Counted from the stretch's first letter, positions 1 to 9,694 are shown. The stretch is 64,000 bases of DNA from Acidobacteriota bacterium (GCA_016213675.1 JACQZW010000072.1:1-64000), one strand, 5' to 3'. Program-made: numbers and translations. The notes: generated by a model from the letters alone, not told the origin.

Positions 1-1295
1 CCATTCTGCGCGGCCCCGGTGGCGACACGGTCTTCACCTCCCGAGAGATCTCCAGGCCCGGCATCTTCCGGTTGACGCTCGAGCCGCCCACCGAGGGCGA
101 GTTCGCCCTGTCCTATCGCGTCGCGGGTCCTGCCGGGGAGGAGGAGATACCGGCCGGCCGGGTGCGCGTCGGCTCGGCGGCGGCGCCCGGAGGGCCCGTC
201 CTCGACGAGGCCCAGGCCGGAGGGGTGGCGACGGGCTTCCTCAAGGAGCAGCAGTGGCGTACCGCGTTCGCGACCGCGTGGACCACTCGCGGTGCCGTCC
301 ATGCGAGCGTGCGCGGACCGGCCCGGGTGCTTCCCGCGCGCGGCGGCGAAGTCGTGCTGACGGCGCCGGTCGCAGCCATCGTGAGGGCGGCGCGCTGGCC
401 GTACCCGGGCATGGAGGTCAAGGCCGGCCAGGCAGTCCTCTCCCTGCAGTCGACGGTCCCGCTCGGCCGCAGCGTCGCCGAGCTCGAGGCGGCGGTGGCT
501 GCCCTCGAGGGAGAGCACGGCGCGGCGACCCGCCGGGCGACCCGTCTCGACGAGCTGTTCCGGGCCGAAGCGACCAGCGTCCGGGAGGTGGACGAGGCCC
601 GGGTGTGGTCGACGTCGACGGCCGCACGCCTCGAGGCGGCCCGCCGCGACCTTGCCGTCGCCAGGGCCACCCTGGGCGGCGGCGGCGGGGAAGCGATCGA
701 GCTGCGAGCCCCGTTCGCCGGCCAGATCGCCTCGGTGGCCGTCACGGCCGGCGAGGCGGTCGAGGGGGGCCAGGCGCTCGTTCGCCTCGTGCGAGGCGAG
801 CCGGTCTGGCTGGAGGTCTCGCTCGCTCCGACCGACGCGGCCCGCCTGGCCGGAGATCCCGCGGGGGTGGTGCTGCGTTCCGGAGCCTCCGGGGCGCCGG
901 TCGAGATCGGTCGGGGACAGGTGCGCCTGGTCGCTCGCGCGCCGGAAGTGGACACCGGGACTGGGAGCGTGCGGGTCCTACTCGAGGTCGACCGCGGCGT
1001 CGAGACGCTGCCGCTCGGCTCGGTGGCCGACGCGGACGTGCTCCTACCGGACGAGCGTTCGGGGGTCGTGGTGCCGGCCACCGCGGTGGTCGACGACGCG
1101 GGCGTCACCGTGGTCTTCGTCCAGCTCGGGGGAGAGAGCTTCGAGCGACGGGCAGTCCGGGTCGAGGCGCGGGAAGGGAACAGGGTGCTGGTGGCCGGCC
1201 TGCGTCCCGGCGAGCGTGTCGTCACGCTGGGAGGCCAGGCGATCCGCCGTGCCGACCTGCTCTCTTCAGGCAGCGTCGAAGGCCACGTCCACTAG
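1..1295 (+). CDS. RND efflux periplasmic adaptor (HlyD/CusB family), 5' truncated
   Basis: The frame is open from base 3, so the true start lies outside the window. The protein is a membrane fusion subunit that links an inner-membrane RND pump to an outer-membrane channel. An N-terminal beta region ends at EEEIPAGRVRVG. It is followed by a lipoyl half-motif (VKAGQAVLSLQS), a helical hairpin rich in Glu/Arg/Ala, the second lipoyl half (LRAPFAGQIASVAVTAGE), a beta-barrel region and a C-terminal membrane-proximal domain (VPATAVVDDAG, LRPGERVVTLGGQAI). The stop codon overlaps the Shine-Dalgarno of the pump gene 9 nt downstream, so the two are co-transcribed. The pump next door is of the heavy-metal type, so metal export is inferred. 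No TolC partner lies inside the window. Confidence 0.88.
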   Translation, partial: ILRGPGGDTVFTSREISRPGIFRLTLEPPTEGEFALSYRVAGPAGEEEIPAGRVRVGSAAAPGGPVLDEAQAGGVATGFLKEQQWRTAFATAWTTRGAVHASVRGPARVLPARGGEVVLTAPVAAIVRAARWPYPGMEVKAGQAVLSLQSTVPLGRSVAELEAAVAALEGEHGAATRRATRLDELFRAEATSVREVDEARVWSTSTAARLEAARRDLAVARATLGGGGGEAIELRAPFAGQIASVAVTAGEAVEGGQALVRLVRGEPVWLEVSLAPTDAARLAGDPAGVVLRSGASGAPVEIGRGQVRLVARAPEVDTGTGSVRVLLEVDRGVETLPLGSVADADVLLPDERSGVVVPATAVVDDAGVTVVFVQLGGESFERRAVRVEAREGNRVLVAGLRPGERVVTLGGQAIRRADLLSSGSVEGHVH

Positions 1296-1304
1296 GAGGT
1301 CAGC

Positions 1305-4300
1305 ATGCTCGATCGCATCATTCGAGGCTCACTGCGCCATCGCGGGTTCGTGCTTGCGCTCGCCGCGACGCTGCTCGTCGCGGGCACGTACGGCGTGCTG
1401 CGGACACCGGTCGACGTCTTCCCGGATCTGACCGCGCCGACGGTCACCGTGCTCACCGAGGCGGGTGGGATGGGTCCGGAAGAGGTCGAACAGCTCGTGA
1501 CGTTCCCGCTCGAGTCGGCGCTGAACGGCGCCCCCGGCGTGCGGCGGATTCGCTCGGTGTCTGCCGCCGCCGCGTCGGTCATCTGGATCGAGTTCGAGTG
1601 GGGCGAGGAGATCTACCGCGCCCGGCAGGTGGTCAGCGAGCGGCTGCAGACCGTCGACCTGCCGTCGTCGGTGTCGCGCCCGCTGCTCGGGCCAGTCAGC
1701 TCGATCATGGGCGAAATCACCTTCCTGGCCTTGACGTCCGACTCGGTGTCGGCGATGGAGCTGCGCCGTCTCGCCGAGACCACCGTGCGCCGTGCGCTGC
1801 TGGCGATCCCCGGCATCGCCCAGGTGATCCCTATCGGCGGCGAGGTTCGGCAGTTCCAGGTCGAGCTCGATCCCGGCAGGCTCGCCGAGGCCGGGGTCGC
1901 CCTCGTCGACGTGGTCAAAGCGATGAAGGCAGCGAGCGCCAGCCCCGCGGCAGGTTTCCACGTCGAGGCCGGGCAGGAGTACCTGGTCCGCGGCCTGGCC
2001 CGCGCGCGCACCACGGAGGACCTCGGAGCCACCGTCGTGCGCGTGACGGACGGCGTGCCGCTCACCGTCGGACAGCTCGGCACGGTGTCGATCGGTCCGG
2101 AGCCGCAGCGCGGCACGGCCGCGTATCGGGCCAGGCCGGCCGTCGTCATCAGTGTGCAGAAGCAGCCCGGCGCCAACACCCTCGAGCTCACCCGGTCCAT
2201 CGACCGTACCATCGGCCACCTCGAGCGCTCGCTGCCAGAGGGCGTCAGCCTTGAGAGGGAGAACTTCCGCCAGGCCGACTTCATCGAGGTCGCACTCCAC
2301 AACGTCACGGCCGCCCTGCGGGACGGCGCGATCCTCGTCGTCGTCGTCCTCCTCCTGTTCCTCGGAAACCTGCGGGCGACGCTCATCTCCGCCCTCGCCA
2401 TTCCCCTGTCGCTGGTTGCAGGGATCCTCGTCGTGTCGGCGTTCGGCGGCACGATCAACACGATGACGCTGGGTGGCCTGACGATCGCCATCGGGGCGTT
2501 GGTGGACGACGCGATCATCGCGGTCGAGAACGCCTTCCGCCGACTGCGCGAGGAACGCCTGCGGCCCGAGGGCGAACGCCGGGCGCCGCTGGAGGTGGTG
2601 TTTGCCGCGACCTCCGAGGTGCAGGGTCCGATCGTCTTCGCCACGGCCATCATTGCCCTCGTTTTCTTGCCGCTGTTCTTCCTCCCCGGGATCGAGGGGC
2701 GGCTTCTGCTGCCCCTCGGCCTGGCGTACGTCGCGGCGCTCATCGCCTCCCTGGTCGTTTCGATCACGGTCACCCCGGTCCTCTGTCTCCTCCTGTTGCC
2801 GCGCTCGCGGGCCGTCGGGAGGCAGGAAACCGTGCTGCTGCGACTGGTCCACCGGGCCTATCGGCCAACCCTCGCGTGGGTGCTCGGGCATGGCCGGACC
2901 GTGATCGTGAGCGCACTCGTGCTAGCCCTCGGTGCCGCTGCCGTCCTGCCGTTCCTCGGTCGCGCGTTCCTGCCGCCGTTCAACGAGGGATCACTCACCG
3001 TGGCGCTCGCCGCCGCGCCAGGCATCACCCTGGAGGACTCCGACGAGCTCGGCCGGCAGGTCGAGATGGCGCTGCTGGCGTTCCCCGAGGTCGTGTCGAC
3101 GAGTCGGCGGACCGGTCGCGCCGAAAGGGACGAGCACGTCCAGGGGGTCAACGGCGCGGAGATGGAGGTCGTGCTTCGTCCGGGGCGCCCGAAGGAGATC
3201 CTGCTCGCCGAGATGCGCAGGTCGGTCGCGACGATCCCGGGAGTCTCGGTCACCTTCGGGCAGCCGATCTCGCACCGGATCGACCACATGGTCTCGGGTT
3301 CCAAGACCAACCTCGCCGTCAAGCTGTTCGGCCCCGACCTCGCGGTGCTGCGTGGTCTGGCCGCCGGTGCGCAGCAAGTTCTCGGTGGGGTTCCGGGTCT
3401 CGTCGACGTCTCCAACCAGGAGCAGGCACCCGTGCCGCAGCTCGTCCTCGAGCCGGACCGCCTCGCGATGGCCAGGTACGGCCTGTCGGCCGACGGGCTG
3501 GCGGCGACGATCGAGGCGCTCTTCCAGGGCACCGAGGTGGGGGAAGTGCTCGAGGAGGGCCTGGTCTCGCGAGTGGTGGTGCGCTTTCCCGACCGGTTGC
3601 GGGCCGACCGGGACCGCCTCGCCGCCCTGCCGGTCACGACCGCGGCCGGTCGCATCGTGCGACTGTCCGACGTGGCGCGCGTGCGGTTCGACCTCGGGCC
3701 GTCGATCATCCGCCGCGAGAACGTCGAACGGGTCGCGGTGGTCACGGCCAACGTCGCCGGCGCAGACCTCGCGGGCACCGTGGAGCGCGCCCGGCGGGCG
3801 CTCGACGAGGGACTCGACGTACCGGCGGGCTACCGCGTCGGCCTGGGTGGCCAGTTCGAGACGGCGGCCGAGAGCGTCCGCCTGCTCTCGTTACTCGCAG
3901 CTCTGGCCCTGGCCGGGATGTACGGCCTGCTCTACCTCGCCTTCCGCGACCATCGGGCGACCGCCATCGTCCTGGCCAACCTGCCGCTCGCCCTCATCGG
4001 CGGCGTCGTGGCCGTGGCCGTGACCGACGGCGTGCTGTCGATCGCCACGCTGGTCGGCTTCTTCACCCTGTTCGGCATCGCGACGCGCAACGGCGTGCTG
4101 CTCGTCAACCGGTACCAGCAACTCATCGCAGGCGGGGGGGGCCTGCGCGACGCCGTCGTGCGGGGGTCGGAAGAGCGGATGGCGCCGGTGCTGATGACCG
4201 CGCTGACGGCCGCCCTCGCCCTCGTCCCACTCGTCCTCGGCGCCGGCCGGCCGGGCAACGAGATCAACGCCCCAATGGCCGTGGTCATCCTCGGCGGCCT

Positions 4301-4418
4301 GCTGTCCTCGACGTTCCTCAACCTCGTCCTGGTGCCGGTGTTGTTCTCGATGTGGGGGGTGAGCGGCGGACGAGGCGGCACCGGGAACGGTAAGATCCCG
4401 GGGACGGCGCCTGTATAG
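1305..4418 (+). CDS. Heavy-metal RND efflux pump (CusA/CzcA family)
   Basis: Inner-membrane proton-driven pump of 1037 residues, the usual family length. It begins with MLDRIIRGSLRHRG and a first membrane helix. The family patterns VDVFPDLTAPTVTV (porter domain) and, in TM4, GALVDDAIIAVENAFRR are visible; the paired Asp is the proton relay. A second half repeats the architecture (FLPPFNEGS, then the C-terminal helices with FFTLFGIATRNGVLL). The TM4 signature VDDAI differs from both classic CzcA (VDGAV) and CusA (VDAAI), so the metal cannot be assigned. The start is fixed by AGGAGGT 4 nt before ATG, overlapping the stop of the adaptor gene. The 3' end faces the CDF gene across 60 bp. Confidence 0.93.
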   Translation: MLDRIIRGSLRHRGFVLALAATLLVAGTYGVLRTPVDVFPDLTAPTVTVLTEAGGMGPEEVEQLVTFPLESALNGAPGVRRIRSVSAAAASVIWIEFEWGEEIYRARQVVSERLQTVDLPSSVSRPLLGPVSSIMGEITFLALTSDSVSAMELRRLAETTVRRALLAIPGIAQVIPIGGEVRQFQVELDPGRLAEAGVALVDVVKAMKAASASPAAGFHVEAGQEYLVRGLARARTTEDLGATVVRVTDGVPLTVGQLGTVSIGPEPQRGTAAYRARPAVVISVQKQPGANTLELTRSIDRTIGHLERSLPEGVSLERENFRQADFIEVALHNVTAALRDGAILVVVVLLLFLGNLRATLISALAIPLSLVAGILVVSAFGGTINTMTLGGLTIAIGALVDDAIIAVENAFRRLREERLRPEGERRAPLEVVFAATSEVQGPIVFATAIIALVFLPLFFLPGIEGRLLLPLGLAYVAALIASLVVSITVTPVLCLLLLPRSRAVGRQETVLLRLVHRAYRPTLAWVLGHGRTVIVSALVLALGAAAVLPFLGRAFLPPFNEGSLTVALAAAPGITLEDSDELGRQVEMALLAFPEVVSTSRRTGRAERDEHVQGVNGAEMEVVLRPGRPKEILLAEMRRSVATIPGVSVTFGQPISHRIDHMVSGSKTNLAVKLFGPDLAVLRGLAAGAQQVLGGVPGLVDVSNQEQAPVPQLVLEPDRLAMARYGLSADGLAATIEALFQGTEVGEVLEEGLVSRVVVRFPDRLRADRDRLAALPVTTAAGRIVRLSDVARVRFDLGPSIIRRENVERVAVVTANVAGADLAGTVERARRALDEGLDVPAGYRVGLGGQFETAAESVRLLSLLAALALAGMYGLLYLAFRDHRATAIVLANLPLALIGGVVAVAVTDGVLSIATLVGFFTLFGIATRNGVLLVNRYQQLIAGGGGLRDAVVRGSEERMAPVLMTALTAALALVPLVLGAGRPGNEINAPMAVVILGGLLSSTFLNLVLVPVLFSMWGVSGGRGGTGNGKIPGTAPV

Positions 4419-4478
4419 GTCCAGCGGAGAAGGGAGGGCGTTGCAGGCCTCTGAGTCGGCGTGGCGGTCGTGATCGGC

Positions 4479-5396
4479 TCAGGGGAGCGGCGGCGAGGGG
4501 CAGGTCGAGCAGGGGCTCGCCACGGCAGCCTGCTCGACCTGGATCGTCGAGTGCGAGATGCCGAACCGGGCGTGCACGCACTGGCGGGCGGCGGCCAGTA
4601 CCTCTGCCTGGTCTCCATCGCGGACCGTCACGTGCGCCGACAGCGCCACGAACCCGGTGGTGATCGTCCAGACGTGGAGGTCGTGGAGCCCCTCGATCCC
4701 GGGGACGGCGAGGATCGCCTCGCGCACGTCCTCGAGCTCGATGTCGGCGGGGACGCTCTCCATGAGGATTGCCGTCGCCTCGCGTAACAGGCCCCACCCG
4801 GAGTACAGCACCAGGAGGCTGATGAGGAGCGAGGCCAGGGGGTCGACCCACCGCCAGCCGAACGCCATGAGCAGGGCGCCGGCCGCGATCGCCTGCACGC
4901 TGCCCAGCGTGTCGGTCAGGACGTGCAGCCACGCGCCGCGCAGGTTGAGGCTGGTCTCCCGCCCACCGCGGAGGACCGCCAGCATCGCGAGGTTGACGGC
5001 CAGACCGCCGGTCGCGATCACGGTCATGAGCGTGCCGTTGACTGCCGGGGGCGCGGCGAAGCGCCGCAATGCCTCGAGGAAGATGAACACGGCGGTGGCC
5101 AGCAGGGTGGCCGCGTTGAGAAGCGTGGCGAGGATCTCGACCCGGTGATAGCCGTACGTCCGCCGCGCCGTCGGGGGACGACGAGCGAACCAGACGGCGA
5201 ACAGCGACAGCGACAGCGCCGCGACGTCCGACAGCATGTGGGTGGCGTCGGCTAGGAGGGCGAGGGAGTTGGATAGCAGCCCGCCGACGACCTCGGCGGC
5301 CATGTAGCCGGTCGCGAGGACCAGCGCGATCGCCAGCCGCCGGCGTGGGCTGCCGTCTCGCGCCCCATGTCCGTCGTGTCGATGCGTGTGCGCCAC
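4479..5396 (-). CDS. Cation diffusion facilitator (CzcD/ZitB-like zinc exporter)
   Basis: A 305-residue CDF transporter that exchanges cytoplasmic divalent metal (usually Zn) for protons. The N-terminus is His-rich (MAHTHRHDGHG). Six helices follow. TM2 carries ADATHMLSD and TM5 carries LHVLTDTLGSV, the two HxxxD metal-site pairs of the family. The C-terminal cytosolic domain has the expected beta-alpha fold with HDLHVWTITTG and ends in a short Cys pair (CSTCPSP). The start is a GTG preceded by GGAGGAGCA, which fixes it. The gene lies at the end of a minus-strand metal operon (TolC, adaptor, pump, PII-like, thioredoxin-like), 121 bp after the preceding gene. Confidence 0.92.
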   Translation of the reverse strand: MAHTHRHDGHGARDGSPRRRLAIALVLATGYMAAEVVGGLLSNSLALLADATHMLSDVAALSLSLFAVWFARRPPTARRTYGYHRVEILATLLNAATLLATAVFIFLEALRRFAAPPAVNGTLMTVIATGGLAVNLAMLAVLRGGRETSLNLRGAWLHVLTDTLGSVQAIAAGALLMAFGWRWVDPLASLLISLLVLYSGWGLLREATAILMESVPADIELEDVREAILAVPGIEGLHDLHVWTITTGFVALSAHVTVRDGDQAEVLAAARQCVHARFGISHSTIQVEQAAVASPCSTCPSPPLP

Positions 5397-5517
5397 TGCT
5401 CCTCCGGGGTCGGGCAGTTTCCCGGTACCGCTACGGCTTCACGGGCTCGGAGTGGTCGCGACGAGTCGTATGCGCCGCTGCGAGAACTCCGTCGGTGCGT
5501 CGACCCTCCTTCTGTCG

Positions 5518-6078
5518 TCATCGGGACCCATCCACGCCCTTCTTGAGCTCCTCGATGGCGTTGCGTTGTCCGGGGGATCCCCAGTCGAGGCTGCGTCTCG
5601 CCTGGAGAGCGAGCCGGCCGTTCGGGTCGTACACCAGGGTCTCGGGAGTCCGCCTCACGCCGAAGAGTTTACCGGTCTTCAGGCCGGGGTCCTTGAGGAG
5701 GAGCCCGGGCGGGAGATCCTGCTCCCTGGCGAACTGCCGAAGCGCATCCCAGCTCGGCTGGTCGGCGATGAGTGCGATCTCGATGTCCTTGTCGCTCCGG
5801 ACGGCTCGCGCGACCTCGGCGAGCGACGCGAGCTCCTGCATCGACGTCCCTGGGACGACCGAGACCCAGTGGAGTACGAGCACCTTGCCAGGCGCGCCAA
5901 CCATGTTTCGCCAACTTCCGTCGGCGCGCTGGAGGCGGAGGAAGCCTCCGGCGTCGAGGTTCTCGAGTGCATGGTCGTGGTCGGTGTGCGTCGCGGGCGT
6001 GAGGCTCCGGTACAGCTCGAACCCGATCAGGGCTGCGACGGCGATCCCGATGGTCATGAGAACGTGGCCTTGCTTCAT
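5518..6078 (-). CDS. Membrane-anchored thioredoxin-fold protein lacking the CXXC motif
   Basis: About 186 residues. The chosen start (MKQGHVLM) has GAGGAG 6 nt upstream; an ATG five codons earlier lacks such a site. One N-terminal membrane helix (MTIGIAVAALIGFELY) is followed by a His/Asp-rich spacer (THTDHDHALEN) and a redoxin/TlpA-like domain. The strand before the usual active site is clear (KVLVLHWVSVVPGTSM), but the place where WCxxC belongs reads VVPGT, so both catalytic cysteines are missing. The cis-Pro element (RTPETLVYDPNGR) is retained. It therefore cannot be a thiol oxidoreductase of the normal kind; a binding or structural periplasmic role is inferred. It lies between the PII-like gene and the CDF exporter in the metal operon. 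Confidence 0.7.
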   Translation of the reverse strand: MKQGHVLMTIGIAVAALIGFELYRSLTPATHTDHDHALENLDAGGFLRLQRADGSWRNMVGAPGKVLVLHWVSVVPGTSMQELASLAEVARAVRSDKDIEIALIADQPSWDALRQFAREQDLPPGLLLKDPGLKTGKLFGVRRTPETLVYDPNGRLALQARRSLDWGSPGQRNAIEELKKGVDGSR

Positions 6079-6229
6079 TGTGACTCCTCGCACTGGCCTG
6101 CCTATTGAGGGGAACGGCGGCCTTCGCGGTCATCGACCGACTGCTGGCAGGAGCCCCCCCGGCCGAACCAGTCGTGTTCGCGTTGCTCGGGAACTGCTGC
6201 GTCCCTGGCGTTTCCCACAGATGTCGGAT

Positions 6230-6571
6230 CTAGATCGCCTGGTCGCCCTCCTCGCCGGTGCGGATGCGAATGACGCGCTCGACCGGCAGGATGCAGATCT
6301 TGCCGTCGCCGGGGTTGCCGGTGCGGGCAGCCGCGGTAATGGCCCCGACGACGTGCGCAACCAGGGCATCGGGAACCAGGGCTTCCACTCGGACCTTGGG
6401 ATGCGTCCCGAAAAACTCACCCTCGGCCGAGGCCTTGCTGCCCTTGGCACGACCGCGGCCGAACCCCTGCGCCCTGATCAGGGTCGCTCCCGTCAGCTCG
6501 GGGATCGCGTGAAGCGCATCCACGACCGCCGAAGCCATGAAGGTCTGGACGAAGGCGATCACCATCTTCAT
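6230..6571 (-). CDS. PII-like signalling protein of the metal-pump-associated (PII-NG) group
   Basis: 113 residues, the length of GlnB/GlnK. It starts like PII (MKMVIAFVQTFMASAVVDAL) and ends with the conserved C-terminal element (TGNPGDGKICILPVERVIRIRTGE). The T-loop reads GRGRAKGSKASAEGEFFGTHP and has no equivalent of the uridylylated Tyr51, so it is not a canonical nitrogen regulator. A PII branch called PII-NG is known to be encoded beside CusA/CzcA-type pumps. This gene lies 34 bp downstream of such a pump, which fits. It may gate the pump or report adenylate or metal status; that is inference. Start supported by AAGGAGA 7 nt before ATG. Confidence 0.85.
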   Translation of the reverse strand: MKMVIAFVQTFMASAVVDALHAIPELTGATLIRAQGFGRGRAKGSKASAEGEFFGTHPKVRVEALVPDALVAHVVGAITAAARTGNPGDGKICILPVERVIRIRTGEEGDQAI

Positions 6572-6605
6572 CGAGGTTCTCCTTTCGAGGCCTGGGCAGT
6601 CGCGA

Positions 6606-9600
6606 TCAATGCGCCTCCTCGGTGACTGCGGCCCGCTTTTCGAATGTGTGGTAGAGCACCGGGAGGACGAGAAGGGTGAGCAGCGTCGAGGTGACGATGC
6701 CGCCCATGACGATCACCGCCAGCGGCTTCTGGATGTCGGCGCCGGAGCCGGTGGCGTAGACCATCGGCAGGTGGCCGATGAAGCTGGTCAGCGCGGTCAT
6801 CACGAGCGGCTTGAACCGCAGCCTGCATCCCTCCGCCACCGCGTCGCCGGCGGCGAGGCCGCGCTCGCGCAACTGGGTGAAGAACGCGACCAGGACGACG
6901 CCGTTCTGGACCGCGATGCCGAGCAGGACGATGCAGGCGACCGCGGCCGAGACCGACAGCGTCATGCGGAACGCGACCGCCGCGACGACGCCGCCGACCA
7001 GTGCGAACGGGAGGTTGAGCAGGACGATGAGGGCATTGCGAGCGCTCCCGAGCGCCGAGAAGAGGAGGAAGAGGATGAGCAGCAGCACGATGGGCACGAC
7101 GATGGCGAGCTGGCGCATCGCCCGTTGCTGGTTCTCGAACTGGCCGCCGTACTCGACGAAGGTGCCGGCCGGCAGCTCGGCCCAGACCGGCCCAAGGCGC
7201 TCCTGTACCTCGGCGACGAAGCCGCCGAGGTCGCGCCCGCGGACGTTGGTCTCGACCACCACCCGTCGCATCCCGTTCTCCCGGCTGATCTGCATCGGGC
7301 CCTCGACGAGGTGGACCGAGGCGATCTGCCCGAGCGGCACGCGCTGGCCCGCCGGCGACGGGACGAGGAGCTGCTCGATGGCGGGGATGTCGCGCCGCGC
7401 CTCGGCGGGGAAGCGGACGACCACGTCGAAGCGGCGCTCCCCCTCGACGAAGCTGGTCACGGCCTTGCCTGCGAAGGCGGCTTCCAGGAGGTCGTTGACG
7501 TCGCCGACGGCGAGCGCGTAGCGGGCCATCGCCGTGCGGTCGAGCCTCACCTCGACCTCGGCCATGCCGGAGACCTGCTCCACCTTGACGTCGCGAGCGC
7601 CCTCGATGCCCGACAGCGCCGCCGCGGCTTTGTCGGCGATGGCCTTGAGGACCGTGAGGTCGGGGCCGAACAGCTTGATCGCGAGGTCGCTCTTGACGCC
7701 GGAGATCAGCTCGTTGACGCGCAACGCGATGGGTTGGGAGAACGCGGCCCGCAGCCCGGGGATCGTGGCCAGCTCGGCGCTGATCGCCTCGACGAGCTCC
7801 GTCTTGTTTCGGCCGGTCTTCCACTGCTTCTTCGGCTTGAGCATGATGAACACGTCGCTCTGCTCGGGACCCATCGGGTCCTCGGAGATCTCGGCCCGCC
7901 CCGACTTGGTCACGACGGTGGCGACCTCGGGGAACTTCAGGAGCCGCTTTTCGATCATCCCCGCGACCTCGACCGATCCCTCGAGCGAGGCGTTGGGGAG
8001 CCGGACGACGTTGACGGCGATCGACCCCTCGTCGAGGGGGGGCATGAAGTCGGTCCCCATGAACGGTATGAGCGACGCGGAGGCGGCGAGCACGACGAGC
8101 GCAATGCCGTAGGTCGCCTTCGGGCGGCGCAACGCCGACTGCAGCAGCCGGTCGTAGCCCTGGTGGAACCTCCTGACCAGGGAGAACTCCCGCTCGGGCT
8201 CCTGCTTCAGCACGAGGTGCGCCAGCGTCGGCACGAACAGGAGCGCCACCACGATCGAGGTCAGCAGCGAGAAGAGCAAGGTCAGCGCGAGCGGCGCGAA
8301 CATCTTGCCTTCGAGCCCCTGCAGCGTGAGCAGGGGCAGGAGCACCAGCGCAATGATCAGTACGGAGAAGGTCACCGGCCGCGCGACCTCGACCATCGCC
8401 TCGACGACGACCCGGCCGCGCCCGCCGGGGTCACGATGCTCGGCGAGGTGGCGGCGGACGTTCTCGGCGACGACGATCGATGCGTCCACCACCATGCCGA
8501 CGGAGAAGGCGAGCCCACCGAGGCTCATGAGGTTCGACGACAGGCCGGTCGCGCCCATGATCAGGAAGGTGAACAGGAAGGTGATCGGCAGCGACAGGAC
8601 GACGATCGCCGCGGTGCGGAACTCGGCGAGGAAGAGGAAGAGCACGATGATGACGAGGATGCCGCCCTCGAGGAGCGCGTTGCGAACGGTCGCGATGCAC
8701 GCCTCGATGAGCGCGGTCCGGTCGTAGAAGACGTCAATGGAGAGCCCCTTCGGAAGGCCCTGCTGGATCTTGGCGATGGCGTTCTGGACGGCGGAGACGA
8801 CGGTCTTGGAGTTCTCGCCGCGCAACATGATCGCCATGCCGGCGACGGTCTCGCCGCGGCCGTCGCGCGTCACGGCCCCCTGCCGGAGCTGCGGCCCGAT
8901 CGTGACGTCGGCGAGGTCGCGGACGAACACCGGTGTGCCGTCCTGCGCCTTGAGGGCGACGTTCTCGATGTCGGCGATGCTCGCGAACAGCCCAACGCCG
9001 CGGATGTACATCTGCTCCCAGCCCTTGAGGATCAGGCCCGCACCCGCGTTTGCGTTGCTGCGCTCGAGCGCCTCGGTGACCTCGCGCAGCGTCAAGCCGT
9101 AGGAGAGTAGACGCTCCGGGTGGACGACGACCTGGTACTGCTTGACCTCGCCGCCGAAGCTGTTGACCTCGGTCACGCCGGGGACGGTGCGCAGGCGCGG
9201 GGCGATCAGCCACGACTGGATCGCGCGCTTTTCCATCGGCGTAAAGCCCTCGCCCTCGAGCGTGTACTGAAAGATCTCGCCGAGCCCGGTGGACAGGGGC
9301 GCGAGCTCCGGCTCGACGCCGGACGGAAGCAGATCGAGGGCGCCCTGCAGCCGCTCGAAGACGATCTGCCGCGCGAAGTACGGGTCGACGGCGTCCTTGA
9401 AGACGACCACCACCTGCGACAGTCCGGCCCGGGAGATCGAGCGGACCAGGCTCACCTTGGGCAGGCCGCCCATCTGCTGCTCGATGGGGTAGGTGACGCG
9501 TTGCTCGACGTCGATCGCCGACAGCCCGGCGGCCTTGCTCAGCACCATGACCTGGATGTTGGTGACGTCGGGGAACGCATCGATGGGCAGCCGCGTCCAC

Positions 9601-9686
9601 GCGACGAAGCCGCCGGCGACGACGAGGCCGCCGACGAACAGCACCGCGAAGCGACGTCTGACGATCCACTCGAAGAATGCAGTCAT
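6606..9686 (-). CDS. Heavy-metal RND efflux pump (CzcA/CusA family)
   Basis: About 1026 residues from ATG at 9686 (MTAFFEWIVRRRFAVLF). A longer upstream frame would extend through the end of the adaptor gene and is not credible. Family features are the porter entry motif (LPIDAFPDVTNIQVMVL), TM4 SVGMVVDASIVVAENVRRHL with the relay Asp, and the C-terminal LLGIAVQNGVVLVAF. It pumps metal from the periplasm or membrane through the adaptor and TolC encoded just upstream. The adaptor stop lies 8 bp before this ATG, within one operon. The PII-like gene follows immediately, an arrangement known for this class. Metal specificity is not readable with confidence. Confidence 0.93.
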   Translation of the reverse strand: MTAFFEWIVRRRFAVLFVGGLVVAGGFVAWTRLPIDAFPDVTNIQVMVLSKAAGLSAIDVEQRVTYPIEQQMGGLPKVSLVRSISRAGLSQVVVVFKDAVDPYFARQIVFERLQGALDLLPSGVEPELAPLSTGLGEIFQYTLEGEGFTPMEKRAIQSWLIAPRLRTVPGVTEVNSFGGEVKQYQVVVHPERLLSYGLTLREVTEALERSNANAGAGLILKGWEQMYIRGVGLFASIADIENVALKAQDGTPVFVRDLADVTIGPQLRQGAVTRDGRGETVAGMAIMLRGENSKTVVSAVQNAIAKIQQGLPKGLSIDVFYDRTALIEACIATVRNALLEGGILVIIVLFLFLAEFRTAAIVVLSLPITFLFTFLIMGATGLSSNLMSLGGLAFSVGMVVDASIVVAENVRRHLAEHRDPGGRGRVVVEAMVEVARPVTFSVLIIALVLLPLLTLQGLEGKMFAPLALTLLFSLLTSIVVALLFVPTLAHLVLKQEPEREFSLVRRFHQGYDRLLQSALRRPKATYGIALVVLAASASLIPFMGTDFMPPLDEGSIAVNVVRLPNASLEGSVEVAGMIEKRLLKFPEVATVVTKSGRAEISEDPMGPEQSDVFIMLKPKKQWKTGRNKTELVEAISAELATIPGLRAAFSQPIALRVNELISGVKSDLAIKLFGPDLTVLKAIADKAAAALSGIEGARDVKVEQVSGMAEVEVRLDRTAMARYALAVGDVNDLLEAAFAGKAVTSFVEGERRFDVVVRFPAEARRDIPAIEQLLVPSPAGQRVPLGQIASVHLVEGPMQISRENGMRRVVVETNVRGRDLGGFVAEVQERLGPVWAELPAGTFVEYGGQFENQQRAMRQLAIVVPIVLLLILFLLFSALGSARNALIVLLNLPFALVGGVVAAVAFRMTLSVSAAVACIVLLGIAVQNGVVLVAFFTQLRERGLAAGDAVAEGCRLRFKPLVMTALTSFIGHLPMVYATGSGADIQKPLAVIVMGGIVTSTLLTLLVLPVLYHTFEKRAAVTEEAH

Positions 9687-9694
9687 GGGGAACC

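Noticed and set aside
5252..5521. 89-codon minus-strand frame starting with an ATGA overlap after the thioredoxin-like gene
   Set aside because: It runs through the CDF ribosome-binding site and start in another frame and has no domain; the CDF start is well supported.
6537..9110. 857-codon open frame on the plus strand opposite the RND pump
   Set aside because: Asp/Glu/His/Arg-rich translation typical of the antisense of a GC-rich gene; the minus-strand frame encodes a complete RND pump.
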